From Myxococcales bacterium (GTDB lineage: Bacteria > Myxococcota_A > Bradymonadia > REDH01), in NCBI GenBank assembly GCA_947496715.1, contig CANMDT010000022.1, forward strand, positions 1 through 33,202: a DNA stretch of 33,202 bases, read 5' to 3'. The position numbers and the translations under genes were made by a program. Shown here piece after piece: positions 23,705 through 32,790 of the stretch; positions within the stretch are counted from its first letter, which is position 1, and each line of letters starts with the position of its first letter. The notes beneath the pieces are model-generated. The model did no database searches and was not told the origin of the DNA. It saw nothing but the letters and a program-made list of their open reading frames with translations.

Positions 23705-24319
23705 ATGCTGCTGATTCTGTCTGGTCCGTCCGGTGCGGGAAAGTCGACGCTCTGTGACCGTCTGCTCGCCGCCTTTCCTGCGCTGAAACTCTCGGTGAGC
23801 GTGACCACGCGTGCGCCCCGCGGCGCCGAGCAGGATGGTGTGCACTACCACTTTGTGACGCCCGAGCGCTTTGCCGAGATGGTGGCGCAGGAGGCCTTCG
23901 CGGAGCACGCGCTCGTGCACGGCAACCGCTACGGCACGAGCAAGGCGGTGGTCGAGGAGGAGCTCCGCGGCGGCAATAGCCTGCTCTTCGACATCGACTT
24001 TCAAGGCGCCGAGAGCCTGCTCGCCTACCGGAGCGATGCGCTGGCAGTGATGATTTTTCCGCCCAGCATGGAGGTCCTCGAGAGTCGCCTGCGCGGGCGC
24101 GGAACCGACAGCGACGAGGTCGTCGCACGCAGGCTGCAGGCGGCGCGGGCAGAGCTGGCCCACTTCTCCTCCTTTCACCATCTCATCATCAACGACGACC
24201 TCGAGGTGGCCTTTGAGGAGCTCCGCGCCATCTTCGTTGCGGGCCGGACGCGGACCCAGCATCGGGCCGATGAGGTGCGCCGCAGGTTCGACCTCGTCGC
24301 CTCGCTGAACGAGATTTGA
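23705..24319 (+). CDS. gmk: Guanylate kinase
   Basis: A 204-residue enzyme that phosphorylates GMP to GDP. The Walker A is GPSGAGKST. The GMP-binding segment follows: SVSVTTRAPRGAEQDGVHYHFV, then FAEHALVHGNRYGTSKAVVEE. LLFDIDFQGAESL is the Walker B-like block, and the LID arginines are in LRGRGTDSDEVVARRL. IFPPS, SFHHLIINDDLEVAFEEL and the length are all normal. The ATG at 23705 follows GAGGG. GMP kinase next to the (p)ppGpp gene is a common bacterial neighbourhood, since ppGpp inhibits Gmk in many bacteria. The rel promoter candidate overlaps the gmk stop codon. Confidence 0.96.
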   Translation: MLLILSGPSGAGKSTLCDRLLAAFPALKLSVSVTTRAPRGAEQDGVHYHFVTPERFAEMVAQEAFAEHALVHGNRYGTSKAVVEEELRGGNSLLFDIDFQGAESLLAYRSDALAVMIFPPSMEVLESRLRGRGTDSDEVVARRLQAARAELAHFSSFHHLIINDDLEVAFEELRAIFVAGRTRTQHRADEVRRRFDLVASLNEI

Positions 24320-24343
24320 CACCCCAAAGCGGACGGCCATACT
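24316..24343 (+). promoter_or_regulatory. Candidate sigma70 promoter for the rel gene
   Basis: TTGACA (24316-24321), an exact -35 consensus overlapping the gmk stop codon, a 16-base spacer, and CATACT (24338-24343; 4/6 to TATAAT). The predicted leader is about 38 bases before the Shine-Dalgarno-preceded ATG at 24388. This is the best promoter match I found in the window. Confidence 0.5.
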
Positions 24344-24387
24344 GACGCGGTGTCGACCCTGATCCGGGCGGCAACACGAGGAGGCGC

Positions 24388-26580
24388 ATGCAGGCCGAAG
24401 TGCATAGGCGGTATGACGAAGTTGTGCGGAAGGTGCGGGGCTATCACCCCAGTCCCGACCTCGCGCTCTTCGACCGCGCCTTCCGTTTCGCGGTGGCCAA
24501 GCATGAGGGGCAGCAGCGAAAGAGCGGCGACCCCTACGTCATCCATCCTGTCGAGGTTGCCGGCATCACGGCAGACCTTCAACTCGACATCTATAGCCTC
24601 TGCGCCGCGCTGCTGCACGACACCGTCGAAGACACCAACGCGACGCTCGATGAGGTCGAGGCCGAGTTCGGAGAACAGGTCGCCTTCCTTGTCGGCGGCC
24701 TGACGAAGCTCTCCAAGATCGAGTTCAAGTCGCGCGAAGAGGCCCAGGCAGAGAATGTGCGCAAGCTCATCGTCGCCATGTCGCGCGATGTCCGGGTGGT
24801 GCTCGTCAAACTGGCCGACCGGCTCCACAACCTCCGCACCCTCGACCACATGTCGGACGAGGGCCGGGCCCGTATCGCCACCGAGACGCTCGACATCTAC
24901 GCGCCGCTCGCCAACCGGCTCGGCATCAACTGGATGAAGGTGGAGCTCGAAGACACCTCCTTCCGCCACCTCAACCCGGCTGCCTACGCCGACGTGGTCG
25001 CCCATGTCGCCAAGAGCAAGACGGAGCGCGAAGAGTATATCCGCGACACCATCTCGCTGCTCAAGAGTCTCACCCGCAAGCAGGGGCTCAACGCCGAGAT
25101 CCAGGGGCGCCCCAAGCACTACTACTCCATCTTCCGCAAGCTGAAGAAGGCGGGCATCGAGTTCGAGCAGCTCCACGACGTGACCGCCTTCCGCGTCATC
25201 GTCGAGAACAAGTCGCAGTGTTACGAGACGCTTGGCATCGTCCACGACGTCTGGAAGCCGGTGCCCAACCGCTTCAAGGACTACATCGCCATCCCGAAGG
25301 CCAACGGCTACCAGTCGCTCCACACGACGGTGCTCGGACCCTCGGGCGAGCGCATCGAGATTCAGATTCGCACCGAGGAGATGCACCGCGTCGCCGAGTA
25401 TGGTGTCGCGGCACACTGGGCCTACAAGGAGGGGCGGAGCGTGCTGCGCCCCGAGTCGCAGGCCTTCACCTGGCTGCGCGACCTCGTTGTCTCCCATGTC
25501 GCGATTGAGAACTCGCAGGAGTTCCTCGACTCGGTGAAGCTCGACCTCTTCTCCGACGAGGTCTTCGTCTTCACGCCGGACGGCGACATCAAGTCGCTGC
25601 CCGCCGGCTCGACGCCCATCGACTTCGCCTTCGCGGTCCATTCCGAGGTCGGCAACCATGCGGTTCACGCGAAGGTGAACGGCCGGCTCGTCACGCTTCG
25701 GCACGAACTGCAGAACTGCGACGTCGTCGAGATTCTCACCCGCGCCGACCAGCACCCGCGCGAGGAGTGGCTCGAGTCGGTCCGCTCCACCAAGGCCCGC
25801 CAGAAGATCCGCGAGTACATCCAGCGCGAGGCCAAGGAGAAGGCCAAGGAGATGGCGCAGGGCGTGCTCTCCATGGAGTTCAAGCGGTATGGCCTGCGCT
25901 ACGAAACGCTCCTCAAGTCGGGCGACCTCCAGGCGGCCGCGGAGCTGCTCAAGGTGCAGACCGTCGAGCAGCTCCTCCTCGCGGTAGGCTACGGCCGGCT
26001 TTCGAAGGAGCAGGTGATCTCCAGGGTCGTGCCGCCCGAGGCGCGGCCGCTCGACGAGCAGCCCGTCAATGCCGTCAAGCGGTTCGGCCAGGCGCTCAAG
26101 TCACTCATCTCCAAGCCGGCCAAGACCGCCATCTCGCTCTCCGGCATGGATGGCGAACTCATGGTCTCCTACGCCCGCTGCTGCCACCCCGTGCATGGCG
26201 ACCAGATTGTGGGCTTTGTCACCCGCGGCCGCGGCGTGGTCGTCCACACCGCCTCCTGCCCGCGTCTGCAGCACCTGGAGTCGGAGCGGCGGTGCGATGT
26301 GCGCTGGTCCGACCTGGCCGAAAAGCGTGAAGACCTCTCCAAGCGGAGGGTCACGGTGCGCGTCATCTGCCGCGACGAGCCCGGACTGCTCGCCGATATG
26401 TCGGCGGCATTCTCCTCCCGCGGCGTTCAAATCGCGCAGGCCAACTGCCGCGTCAAAGAGGACGGCATGGCCACCAACGTCTTCGAGGTCCTGGTCACCA
26501 ACGTCGGCCAGCTCAACGAGGCCATCAAGCAGCTCGGCAAGGTCGACGGCGTGGTCTCGGTGGAACGGGTTCAGGGCTGA
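24388..26580 (+). CDS. relA: Bifunctional (p)ppGpp synthetase/hydrolase (RelA/SpoT family)
   Basis: A 730-residue long-form Rel enzyme that makes and degrades the stringent-response alarmone. Domains in order are: the HD hydrolase with HDTVEDT (His77, Asp78, Glu81, Asp82), indicating active hydrolysis; the synthetase starting near RPKHYYSIFRKLKKAG (residue 241) with LHDVTAFRVIV and GYQSLHTTV; TGS from about 388 (VFVFTPDGDIKSLPAGSTPIDFAF); a conserved-Cys region YARCCHPVHGD (Cys598, Cys599, His600); and C-terminal ACT from about 653 (RVTVRVICRDEPGLLADM). It is intact and of usual length. GAGGAGG precedes the ATG. It is convergent with greA, 15 bases apart. Confidence 0.96.
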   Translation: MQAEVHRRYDEVVRKVRGYHPSPDLALFDRAFRFAVAKHEGQQRKSGDPYVIHPVEVAGITADLQLDIYSLCAALLHDTVEDTNATLDEVEAEFGEQVAFLVGGLTKLSKIEFKSREEAQAENVRKLIVAMSRDVRVVLVKLADRLHNLRTLDHMSDEGRARIATETLDIYAPLANRLGINWMKVELEDTSFRHLNPAAYADVVAHVAKSKTEREEYIRDTISLLKSLTRKQGLNAEIQGRPKHYYSIFRKLKKAGIEFEQLHDVTAFRVIVENKSQCYETLGIVHDVWKPVPNRFKDYIAIPKANGYQSLHTTVLGPSGERIEIQIRTEEMHRVAEYGVAAHWAYKEGRSVLRPESQAFTWLRDLVVSHVAIENSQEFLDSVKLDLFSDEVFVFTPDGDIKSLPAGSTPIDFAFAVHSEVGNHAVHAKVNGRLVTLRHELQNCDVVEILTRADQHPREEWLESVRSTKARQKIREYIQREAKEKAKEMAQGVLSMEFKRYGLRYETLLKSGDLQAAAELLKVQTVEQLLLAVGYGRLSKEQVISRVVPPEARPLDEQPVNAVKRFGQALKSLISKPAKTAISLSGMDGELMVSYARCCHPVHGDQIVGFVTRGRGVVVHTASCPRLQHLESERRCDVRWSDLAEKREDLSKRRVTVRVICRDEPGLLADMSAAFSSRGVQIAQANCRVKEDGMATNVFEVLVTNVGQLNEAIKQLGKVDGVVSVERVQG

Positions 26581-26595
26581 CCGCGCAGGCTCCGC

Positions 26596-27105
26596 TCAGA
26601 TGTTTGGGACGGGCCGGAACGAGAGGATGATCTCCTCGTAGCGCACGCCGAGGATTTCGAAGTTCCGCTTGGCGGCGCCGGTCTGGACCTCGACCTCGTC
26701 GCCCTCGTCCTTGCCCAGCAGACCGCGCGCGATGGGGGCCTGGTAGCTGATGAGGCCGGCGCTGAAGTCGGCCTCGTCGTCGCCGACGATGCGGAAGGTG
26801 TGCTTCTCGTCCGTATCGGTGTCGAGCACCTCGACCGTGGCGCCAAAGCGGACCTTGCTGCCCGACATCTTGGTCGGGTCGATGACCTCGCAACCGGCAA
26901 GCTTCGACTCATATTCGCGCAACCTGGCCATGAGCAGCCCCTGCTTCTCGCGCGCCGCATGATACTCGGCATTCTCCTTCAGGTCGCCGTGTGCAGCAGC
27001 CTCGCCGATGGCGATGGAGATGAGGGGCAGCTCACGCTTGATGCGCTCGATGTCCAGGAGCAGACGCTCCTTGCCGGCGGGGGTCATCGGGAATCGGATG
27101 GCCAT
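26596..27105 (-). CDS. greA: Transcription elongation factor GreA
   Basis: A 169-residue secondary-channel factor that stimulates RNA polymerase to cleave backtracked transcripts. The N-terminal coiled coil runs through GKERLLLDIERIKRELPLIS, with the tip GDLKENAEYHAAREKQG carrying the conserved acidic Asp and Glu. The C-terminal FKBP-like domain contains VRFGATVEVLDTDTDEKHTFRIVGDDEADF and ISYQAPIARGLLGKDEGDEV. The length is slightly above E. coli GreA (158). It lies 39 bases downstream of carB on the same strand and is probably read from it, as no good separate promoter is visible in that gap. GreA and ppGpp both act at the RNA polymerase secondary channel, so its closeness to rel may be functional or chance. 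Confidence 0.96.
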   Translation of the reverse strand: MAIRFPMTPAGKERLLLDIERIKRELPLISIAIGEAAAHGDLKENAEYHAAREKQGLLMARLREYESKLAGCEVIDPTKMSGSKVRFGATVEVLDTDTDEKHTFRIVGDDEADFSAGLISYQAPIARGLLGKDEGDEVEVQTGAAKRNFEILGVRYEEIILSFRPVPNI

Positions 27106-27144
27106 GGGATGCTGTATCGCTAGGGGTAGAGCCGCGGGGCGCGG

Positions 27145-30100
27145 TCAGAGGCGGGCATGATACTCTTGAAGGGGCGCTACGCCAAGTGAGGCGTCATCGT
27201 TGCGCGCCTGCATTGCGAGCGCAGCGGCTTGGGCCCCCGCGACCGTGGTGAAGTAGGGGAGCCCGGCATGCACCGTAGCGCGTCGGATGGGGCGCGAGTC
27301 TTCGACCGACCGGGCGCCCGCGGTGGTGTTGATGATCATCGCGAAGTCGCCGTTGATGATGGCGTCCACCACATGGGGGCGTCCCTCGGCCACCTTGTTG
27401 ATGGTGGCCACCTTGAGGCCGCGCGCCGTCAGCCACTGGGCCGTGCCGCGGGTCGCGACGACCTCGAAGCCGAGCGAGAGGAAGGTGCGGGTGATCGACT
27501 CCGCGGCGACCTTGTCGGCATCCTTGACCGAGAGGAAGATGCGGCCGCCGAGCGGGAGCGGGTTGCCTGCCGCAATCTGGGCCTTGAGGAAGGCGCGCGG
27601 GAAGCTGGTGTCGATGCCCATGACCTCGCCCGTCGAGCGCATCTCCGGACCGAGGATGGTGTCGACGCCGGGGAACTTGCGGAAGGGCAGCACCGCCTCT
27701 TTGACCGAGAAGTAGGTGGGCACGATCTCGGCCGTGAAGCCGATGTCGCGGAGCTTCTCGCCGGCCATGACCCGTGCCGCATACTTGGCGAGCGGGTGGC
27801 CGATCGCCTTGCTCACAAAGGGGACCGTGCGGCTGGCGCGCGGGTTGACCTCGAGGATGTAGACCTCCTCGTTGCGGACCGCGAACTGCACGTTCATGAG
27901 GCCCACAATGCCGAGCTCGCGGGCGAGTGCGACCGTCTGGCTGCGGATGGTCTCAAGCACGGCCTGTGAGAGGCTGTAGGAGGGCAGGGAGCAGGCCGAG
28001 TCGCCGGAGTGCACCCCCGCCTCCTCGATGTGCTCCATGATGCCGCCGACGACGAAGGTCTCGCCGTCGCCGATGAGGTCAACGTCCACCTCCTGTGCGT
28101 CGACAAGGAAGCGGTCGATGAGGACGTTGCCGCCCTCGCCGGCCTGGCTGGCCTTCTCGAAGAGGCCGGTGAGCTCGTCTTCGGAATGGACAACATGCAT
28201 GCCGCGGCCGCCGAGCACATAGGAGGGGCGGACGAGGACGGGGTAGCCAATCTCGCGCGCGATGACGATCGCCTCGGTGGCCGTCAGCGCGGTTCCGCCT
28301 GCGGGCTGCTTGAGGCCGAGCTGCTCGACGAGCAGGTTGAACCGCTTGCGGTCCTCGACCCGGTCGATGGCGTCGGGGTGGGTGCCGAGGATGCGGACGC
28401 CGCTGCGGAGCAGGGGCAGGGCGAGCTTGAGCGGCGTCTGGCCGCCGAACTGGAGGATGACGCCGAGCGGCTGCTCGCGGTCGATGATCTCCATGGTGTC
28501 TTCGAAGGTGAGCGGCTCAAAGTAGAGCCGGTCCGGCACATCGTAGTCGGTCGAGACCGTCTCCGGGTTGCAGTTGACCATCACCGTCTCGATGCCCTGC
28601 TCGCGGAGCGCCATCACGCCGTGGACGGCGCAGCAGTCGAACTCGATGCCCTGGCCGATCCGGTTGGGGCCGCCGCCGAGGATGATGACGCGGCGCGGGT
28701 TGGGGGCGATGACCGACTCCGGCTCGCTCTCGTAGGTGGAGTAGAGGTAGGGCGTGAAGGCCTCGAACTCTGCGGCGCAGGTATCGACAGCCTTGAAGAC
28801 GGGGCGGATGCCGGCCTCGAGGCGAGCGGCACGTACATCGCTCTCTGGGCGGCCGGTCAGCCGGCCGATCTCGGCGTCGCTGAAGCCCAGCCGCTTGGCT
28901 GCGCGGAGCAGCGCGGCGCCCTCGTCGGAGCCAAACGGCGCACCGCCCGCTGCGAAGGCCTTGAGCTCCGTCTCCTGCTCGATGATGCGGAGCATCTGGT
29001 CGAGGAACCAGGGGTCGATCTTGGTGAGGCCCGCGACGTCCTCCACGCTGAGCCCGGAGCCGAGCGCGTCGGCCACATACCAGAGGCGGTCGGGGGTAGG
29101 GCGGATGAGGTGGTCGCCAAAGAAGGCGAGCAGGTCTGCGCGGTCGCGCGGCACCTTGCCGGTTCCGGGCGGGGCGAGAAGCGGCACGAGGCCGGCACGG
29201 CCGATCTCGAGCGAGCGGGTCGCCTTCAGCAGCGCCTCGGGGAAGCTGCGGCCGATGCCCATGACCTCGCCCACCGACTTCATCTGCGTGGTGAGCGTGT
29301 TGTCTGCGCCTGCGAACTTCTCGAAGGTGAAGCGGGGGATCTTGACGATGGTGTAGTCGATGACCGGCTCGAAGGAGGCGGGCGTCTTGGTCGTGATGTC
29401 GTTGGTGAGCTCGTCGAGCCGGTAGCCGACGGCGAGCAGTGCGGCGATCTTGGCAATCGGGAAGCCGGTGGCCTTGGAGGCCAGGGCGCTGCTCCGCGAG
29501 ACGCGCGGATTGAGCTCGATGACGATGCGGCGGCCGTTCTCCGGATTGACCGCGAACTGGATGTTGCAGCCGCCCGTGTCGACGCCGATGCGGCGGATGA
29601 TGGCGAGCGCCTCGTTGCGCATCGCTTGATACTCGATGTCGGTCAGCGTCTGCGCCGGCGCGACCGTGATGGAGTCGCCCGTGTGGACGCCCATCGGGTC
29701 GAAGTTCTCGATGGAGCAGATGATGACCACGTTGTCGGCCTGATCGCGCATCACCTCGAGCTCATACTCCTTCCAGCCGAGGAGCGACTCTTCGATGAGG
29801 AGCTCGTGGACGGGCGAGCACTCGAGGCCGTAGCGGACCATCTCCTCGAACTCCTGCCGGTTGTAGGCGATGCCGCCGCCGGTGCCGCCGAGCGTGAAGG
29901 AGGGGCGGATGATGGCAGGGAAGCCGACGCGCACGGTAATCTCAAAAGCCTCTTCGACCGTGTGGGCGTAGCCGGAGGCGGCCATGTCGACGCCGATCTC
30001 CTCCATCGCCACCTTGAACTTCTGGCGGTCTTCGGCGCACTCGATGGCGTCGTAGTTGGCGCCGAGCAGCTCAACGCCGAACTCGGCAAGGACACCGTTC

Positions 30101-30411
30101 TCGTGCAGGGCCTTGGCTAGGTTGAGCGCGGTCTGTCCGCCCATGGTGGAGAGGATGGCGTCGGGCCGCTCCTTGGCGATGATGTCGCGCACGTAGGCGG
30201 GCGTGAGCGGCTCCACATAGGTGGCGTCGGCCAGCTCCGGGTCGGTCATGATGGTGGCCGGGTTGGAGTTGACCAGGATGACCCGGTAGCCCTCTTTCCG
30301 CAGCGCACGCACCGACTGGGTGCCGGAGTAGTCAAACTCGCAGGCCTGACCGATCACGATAGGCCCAGATCCGATGACGAGGATGGAACGGATATCCGTA
30401 CGCTTGGGCAT
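27145..30411 (-). CDS. carB: Carbamoyl-phosphate synthase large subunit
   Basis: A 1088-residue enzyme making carbamoyl phosphate for pyrimidines and arginine from glutamine-derived ammonia, bicarbonate and two ATP. The two homologous ATP-grasp halves are visible. The first begins [22 protein letters not shown] and has [11 protein letters not shown] and [18 protein letters not shown]. The second begins [19 protein letters not shown] and has [10 protein letters not shown] and [18 protein letters not shown]. An oligomerisation region lies between, and a C-terminal MGS-like allosteric domain (about 940-1088) binds UMP or ornithine in relatives. It is close in length to E. coli CarB. The ATG at 30411 has GGAG eight bases upstream. 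No carA adjoins it, so the small subunit must be elsewhere. Confidence 0.97.
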   Translation of the reverse strand: MPKRTDIRSILVIGSGPIVIGQACEFDYSGTQSVRALRKEGYRVILVNSNPATIMTDPELADATYVEPLTPAYVRDIIAKERPDAILSTMGGQTALNLAKALHENGVLAEFGVELLGANYDAIECAEDRQKFKVAMEEIGVDMAASGYAHTVEEAFEITVRVGFPAIIRPSFTLGGTGGGIAYNRQEFEEMVRYGLECSPVHELLIEESLLGWKEYELEVMRDQADNVVIICSIENFDPMGVHTGDSITVAPAQTLTDIEYQAMRNEALAIIRRIGVDTGGCNIQFAVNPENGRRIVIELNPRVSRSSALASKATGFPIAKIAALLAVGYRLDELTNDITTKTPASFEPVIDYTIVKIPRFTFEKFAGADNTLTTQMKSVGEVMGIGRSFPEALLKATRSLEIGRAGLVPLLAPPGTGKVPRDRADLLAFFGDHLIRPTPDRLWYVADALGSGLSVEDVAGLTKIDPWFLDQMLRIIEQETELKAFAAGGAPFGSDEGAALLRAAKRLGFSDAEIGRLTGRPESDVRAARLEAGIRPVFKAVDTCAAEFEAFTPYLYSTYESEPESVIAPNPRRVIILGGGPNRIGQGIEFDCCAVHGVMALREQGIETVMVNCNPETVSTDYDVPDRLYFEPLTFEDTMEIIDREQPLGVILQFGGQTPLKLALPLLRSGVRILGTHPDAIDRVEDRKRFNLLVEQLGLKQPAGGTALTATEAIVIAREIGYPVLVRPSYVLGGRGMHVVHSEDELTGLFEKASQAGEGGNVLIDRFLVDAQEVDVDLIGDGETFVVGGIMEHIEEAGVHSGDSACSLPSYSLSQAVLETIRSQTVALARELGIVGLMNVQFAVRNEEVYILEVNPRASRTVPFVSKAIGHPLAKYAARVMAGEKLRDIGFTAEIVPTYFSVKEAVLPFRKFPGVDTILGPEMRSTGEVMGIDTSFPRAFLKAQIAAGNPLPLGGRIFLSVKDADKVAAESITRTFLSLGFEVVATRGTAQWLTARGLKVATINKVAEGRPHVVDAIINGDFAMIINTTAGARSVEDSRPIRRATVHAGLPYFTTVAGAQAAALAMQARNDDASLGVAPLQEYHARL

Positions 30412-30546
30412 GCCTGAGGCTCCGGTGAGGCGGTCTATGTTGGGGCGCGGGGTTAGTCGGCAGAGGCGTTCGGGGCAAGCGAGATGATGCAGTGCGCCAC
30501 CGGTCGGAAATGGTGGAGGGAAGGTCGCTCTGTGCGCGCAACGTTC

Positions 30547-30575
30547 TTGCCTGTCGCCAATGCTTGTCGTATACC
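30547..30575 (+). promoter_or_regulatory. Candidate promoter for the small exported protein gene
   Basis: TTGCCT (30547-30552), a 17-base spacer and TATACC (30570-30575), each 4/6 to consensus. The predicted start is about 45 bases before the ATG at 30627. This lies in the 215-base divergent region after carB (30412-30626). For carB on the minus strand I see only a weak candidate in this region: TTGCCC, 17 bases, then TAACCC. Confidence 0.4.
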
Positions 30576-30626
30576 GCCGCCGTCTGTTCGGCGCTGCCGG
30601 ACGCCAGCCTACGCTACGGTGTGTAC

Positions 30627-31121
30627 ATGCTCCTTCGCCGCCTCACGATCGCCACGGTTCTTGGTCTTTCACTCATCGCCGGTCAGGCTTGGGCCGAGAC
30701 GGTGAAGAACGACGATCTGAAGGTGTCGATGGACCGGCCGACCGGCTGGAGCGACGCTGACGGCAACGATCGCGCTGTCTTCATGTTCAAGCGCGACGGT
30801 GGCCACAGCCAGCTCGAGGTCATCGCGACCCAGTTGATGACCAGCGATGTCGCCGGCGTCTTCTTCGACACCTTCCACGAGACCCTTGGCGCCTCCGACT
30901 TCACCCGCGCGGGCCGCGAAGAGAAGAAGATCGGCAACACGAGCGGCACGGAGACCGTCTACACCTTCGCTCACGCCGGCGTGAACCTCAAGGTCTACGT
31001 CTTCCAGTTCGTCAAGGACACCTCTGCCTATGTCGTCGTCTCCTACATGGAGGCCGACAAGGCCGACGCGCTCCTCGCTGACTACCAGGCGGCCATCAGT
31101 TCGCTGAAGTTCGAAGAGTAA
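30627..31121 (+). CDS. Small exported protein, DUF1795/DcrB-like
   Basis: A 164-residue protein with a good signal peptide ([23 protein letters not shown], cleavage before ETVKN). The mature part [38 protein letters not shown] ... [28 protein letters not shown] resembles PsbP/DcrB/DUF1795-type folds, which begin with a 'xxxPxGW' strand and end in 'SF+f'. That resemblance is inferred from pattern only. It is a periplasmic protein with no lipobox. The frame is open further upstream to 30492, but the ATG at 30627 starts the signal peptide. It may be co-transcribed with purB, although a structured 97-base gap separates them. Function unknown. Confidence 0.75.
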   Translation: MLLRRLTIATVLGLSLIAGQAWAETVKNDDLKVSMDRPTGWSDADGNDRAVFMFKRDGGHSQLEVIATQLMTSDVAGVFFDTFHETLGASDFTRAGREEKKIGNTSGTETVYTFAHAGVNLKVYVFQFVKDTSAYVVVSYMEADKADALLADYQAAISSLKFEE

Positions 31122-31128
31122 CCGCCCC

Positions 31129-31194
31129 GCGGTGCCGAGCCGGGTGGTACCGCCAAATCGCCGCAGGGCATCCCGGTAACGGGATCGATCCCGT
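31129..31194 (+). promoter_or_regulatory. Structured leader upstream of purB: hairpin plus competing hairpin/palindrome
   Basis: Hairpin A pairs GCGGTGCC (31129-31136) with GGTACCGC (31146-31153), with a nine-base loop. Downstream, ATCCCG (31170-31175) pairs with CGGGAT (31180-31185) around a GTAA tetraloop. ACGGGATCGATCCCGT (31179-31194) is a perfect 16-base palindrome that uses the same CGGGAT bases. The two folds exclude each other in RNA. As DNA, the palindrome could be an operator for a dimeric regulator of the purine genes. Confidence 0.45.
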
Positions 31195-31218
31195 CCGATA
31201 CGCGACAGGACCCTGCTC

Positions 31219-32523
31219 ATGATCGATAGATATGCCCGCCCTGTGATGACCGCCATCTGGGCTGAACAGGCCAAGCTCGACCGCTGGCTCGCCATTGAGC
31301 TCGCTGCCTGTGACGGCTTCGTTGCGCTCGGCCGCATGCCCGCAGAGACCGTAGCACGCCTCCGCGCCTGCCTCTCGGTTGACCCGGCCCGCGTCGCCGA
31401 GATTGAGGCCATCACCCGCCACGATGTCGCCGCCTTTGTGCAGAGCCTCGAGGAGCAGTGCGGCCCCGATGATGGCCGCTTCCTCCACATGGGGCTCACC
31501 TCGAGCGACATCCTCGACACCACCTTTGCGCTGCAGCTCCGCGATGCAGGACAGCTACTGCTCGACGACCTCGACGCGCTCGCCGCAGCCATCGAGCGGC
31601 GCGCCTTCGAACACAAGATGACCCCCGTCATCGGCCGCTCCCACGGCATCCACGCCGAACCCACCTCGCTCGGCCACATCCTCGCCGGCTGGTACGACGA
31701 GGTGAAGCGCTGCCGCGTGCGGCTCGTCTCCGCCATTGCCTCGGTCTCCGTCGGCAAGCTCAGCGGCTCGGTGGGCAACTTCACCCACGTGGAGCCCATC
31801 GTCGAAGAGACCGTCTGCGCGACCCTCGGCCTCGGCTGCGAGCCTGCAGGCACCCAGGTGGTCTCACGCGACCGCCACGCCGAATACTTCTGCGTGCTGG
31901 CGCTCATCGCGAGCAGCCTCGAACGCTTCGCCGTCACCGTCCGCCACTGGCAGCGCACCGAGCTGATGGAGGCCGAGGAGTTCTTCCACAAGGGCCAGAA
32001 GGGCTCCAGCTCCATGCCCCACAAGCGCAACCCGGTGCTGAGCGAAAATGTCACCGGCCTCTGCCGGCTGGTGCGTGGCTACGCCATCCCCGCCATGGAG
32101 AATGTGGCCCTCTGGCACGAGCGCGACATCTCCCACTCGTCCGTCGAGCGGGTCGCTGCACCAGACGCCACCATCGCGCTCGACTTCGCGCTGCACCGGT
32201 TCACAGGCGTCATCGACAAGCTGGTCTTCTACCCCGAGAAGATGGAACGCAACCTCGCCCAGACGCGTGGCCTCGTCTTCAGCCAGCGCATCCTCATGGA
32301 GCTGCTCTGGTCGGGGCTGGGCCGCGAGGTGGCCTACCGGCTCGTGCAGCGCATCTCGATGGTGGCCTGGGAGGCGGGCGATGAGCTCATGCCCCTCGCG
32401 CTCGCCGACGAAGAGCTCCGCAGCCATCTCAGCCAGGCAGACATCGAGCGCTGCTTCGACCTCGCCCACGGCCTGCGCCATGTCGATGCCATCTTTCAAC
32501 GCGTCTTCGGACGCACCGCCTAG
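31219..32523 (+). CDS. purB: Adenylosuccinate lyase
   Basis: A 434-residue enzyme of the fumarase/aspartase superfamily, of the Bacillus-type length. It acts twice in purine synthesis: on SAICAR (giving AICAR) and on adenylosuccinate (giving AMP), releasing fumarate each time. The family signature [16 protein letters not shown] is intact, with the catalytic Ser-loop. [17 protein letters not shown] and [15 protein letters not shown] carry the substrate-contacting Ser and His, and [12 protein letters not shown] is present. The ATG at 31219 has AGGA 12 bases upstream. It leads a pur operon: purS starts 18 bases after its stop with AAGGAG, and purQ overlaps purS. Confidence 0.96.
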   Translation: MIDRYARPVMTAIWAEQAKLDRWLAIELAACDGFVALGRMPAETVARLRACLSVDPARVAEIEAITRHDVAAFVQSLEEQCGPDDGRFLHMGLTSSDILDTTFALQLRDAGQLLLDDLDALAAAIERRAFEHKMTPVIGRSHGIHAEPTSLGHILAGWYDEVKRCRVRLVSAIASVSVGKLSGSVGNFTHVEPIVEETVCATLGLGCEPAGTQVVSRDRHAEYFCVLALIASSLERFAVTVRHWQRTELMEAEEFFHKGQKGSSSMPHKRNPVLSENVTGLCRLVRGYAIPAMENVALWHERDISHSSVERVAAPDATIALDFALHRFTGVIDKLVFYPEKMERNLAQTRGLVFSQRILMELLWSGLGREVAYRLVQRISMVAWEAGDELMPLALADEELRSHLSQADIERCFDLAHGLRHVDAIFQRVFGRTA

Positions 32524-32541
32524 TCAACGCAAGGAGTCACC

Positions 32542-32790
32542 ATGAAGGTGCGCGTATTCGTCACGCCCAAGAAGGGCGTCTTGGACCCCCAGGGTGTGGT
32601 CATCGAGACAGGTTTGCGGCAGCTTGGATTTGCGGGCGCCGACCAGGTCCGCGTGGGCAAGGTCATCGACCTCGTCGTTCACACAGACGACCGCGACGAT
32701 GCCTCCGCGCGGGTGCATGCCATGTGCAAAACCTTCCTGACCAACCCGGTCATCGAGGACTACACCTTCACGCTGGACGAGGCCCCATGA
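32542..32790 (+). CDS. purS: Phosphoribosylformylglycinamidine synthase subunit PurS
   Basis: An 82-residue protein matching Pur[19 protein letters not shown], then [20 protein letters not shown] and [15 protein letters not shown]. PurS dimers join small PurL and the PurQ glutaminase into the FGAM synthase complex, helping to channel ammonia. Its presence shows this organism uses the three-subunit (PurSQL) enzyme rather than the fused PurL of E. coli. AAGGAG (32530-32535) precedes the ATG. Its stop overlaps the purQ start in ATGA. Confidence 0.95.
   Translation: MKVRVFVTPKKGVLDPQGVVIETGLRQLGFAGADQVRVGKVIDLVVHTDDRDDASARVHAMCKTFLTNPVIEDYTFTLDEAP

Noticed and set aside
24175-25755. A 526-codon minus-strand open frame opposite gmk and rel
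   Set aside because: It covers two well-supported genes and shows only antisense-type composition.
28009-30120. A 703-codon plus-strand open frame inside carB
   Set aside because: carB is unmistakable on the other strand. This frame is its antisense shadow.
31139-31154. GGGTGGTACCGCC resembles the T-box antiterminator core GGGTGGNACCGCG
   Set aside because: A T-box needs a long upstream Stem I with a specifier loop. The preceding coding sequence ends less than 20 bases before the motif, and purB is not an amino-acid gene. The match is probably one arm of an ordinary hairpin.
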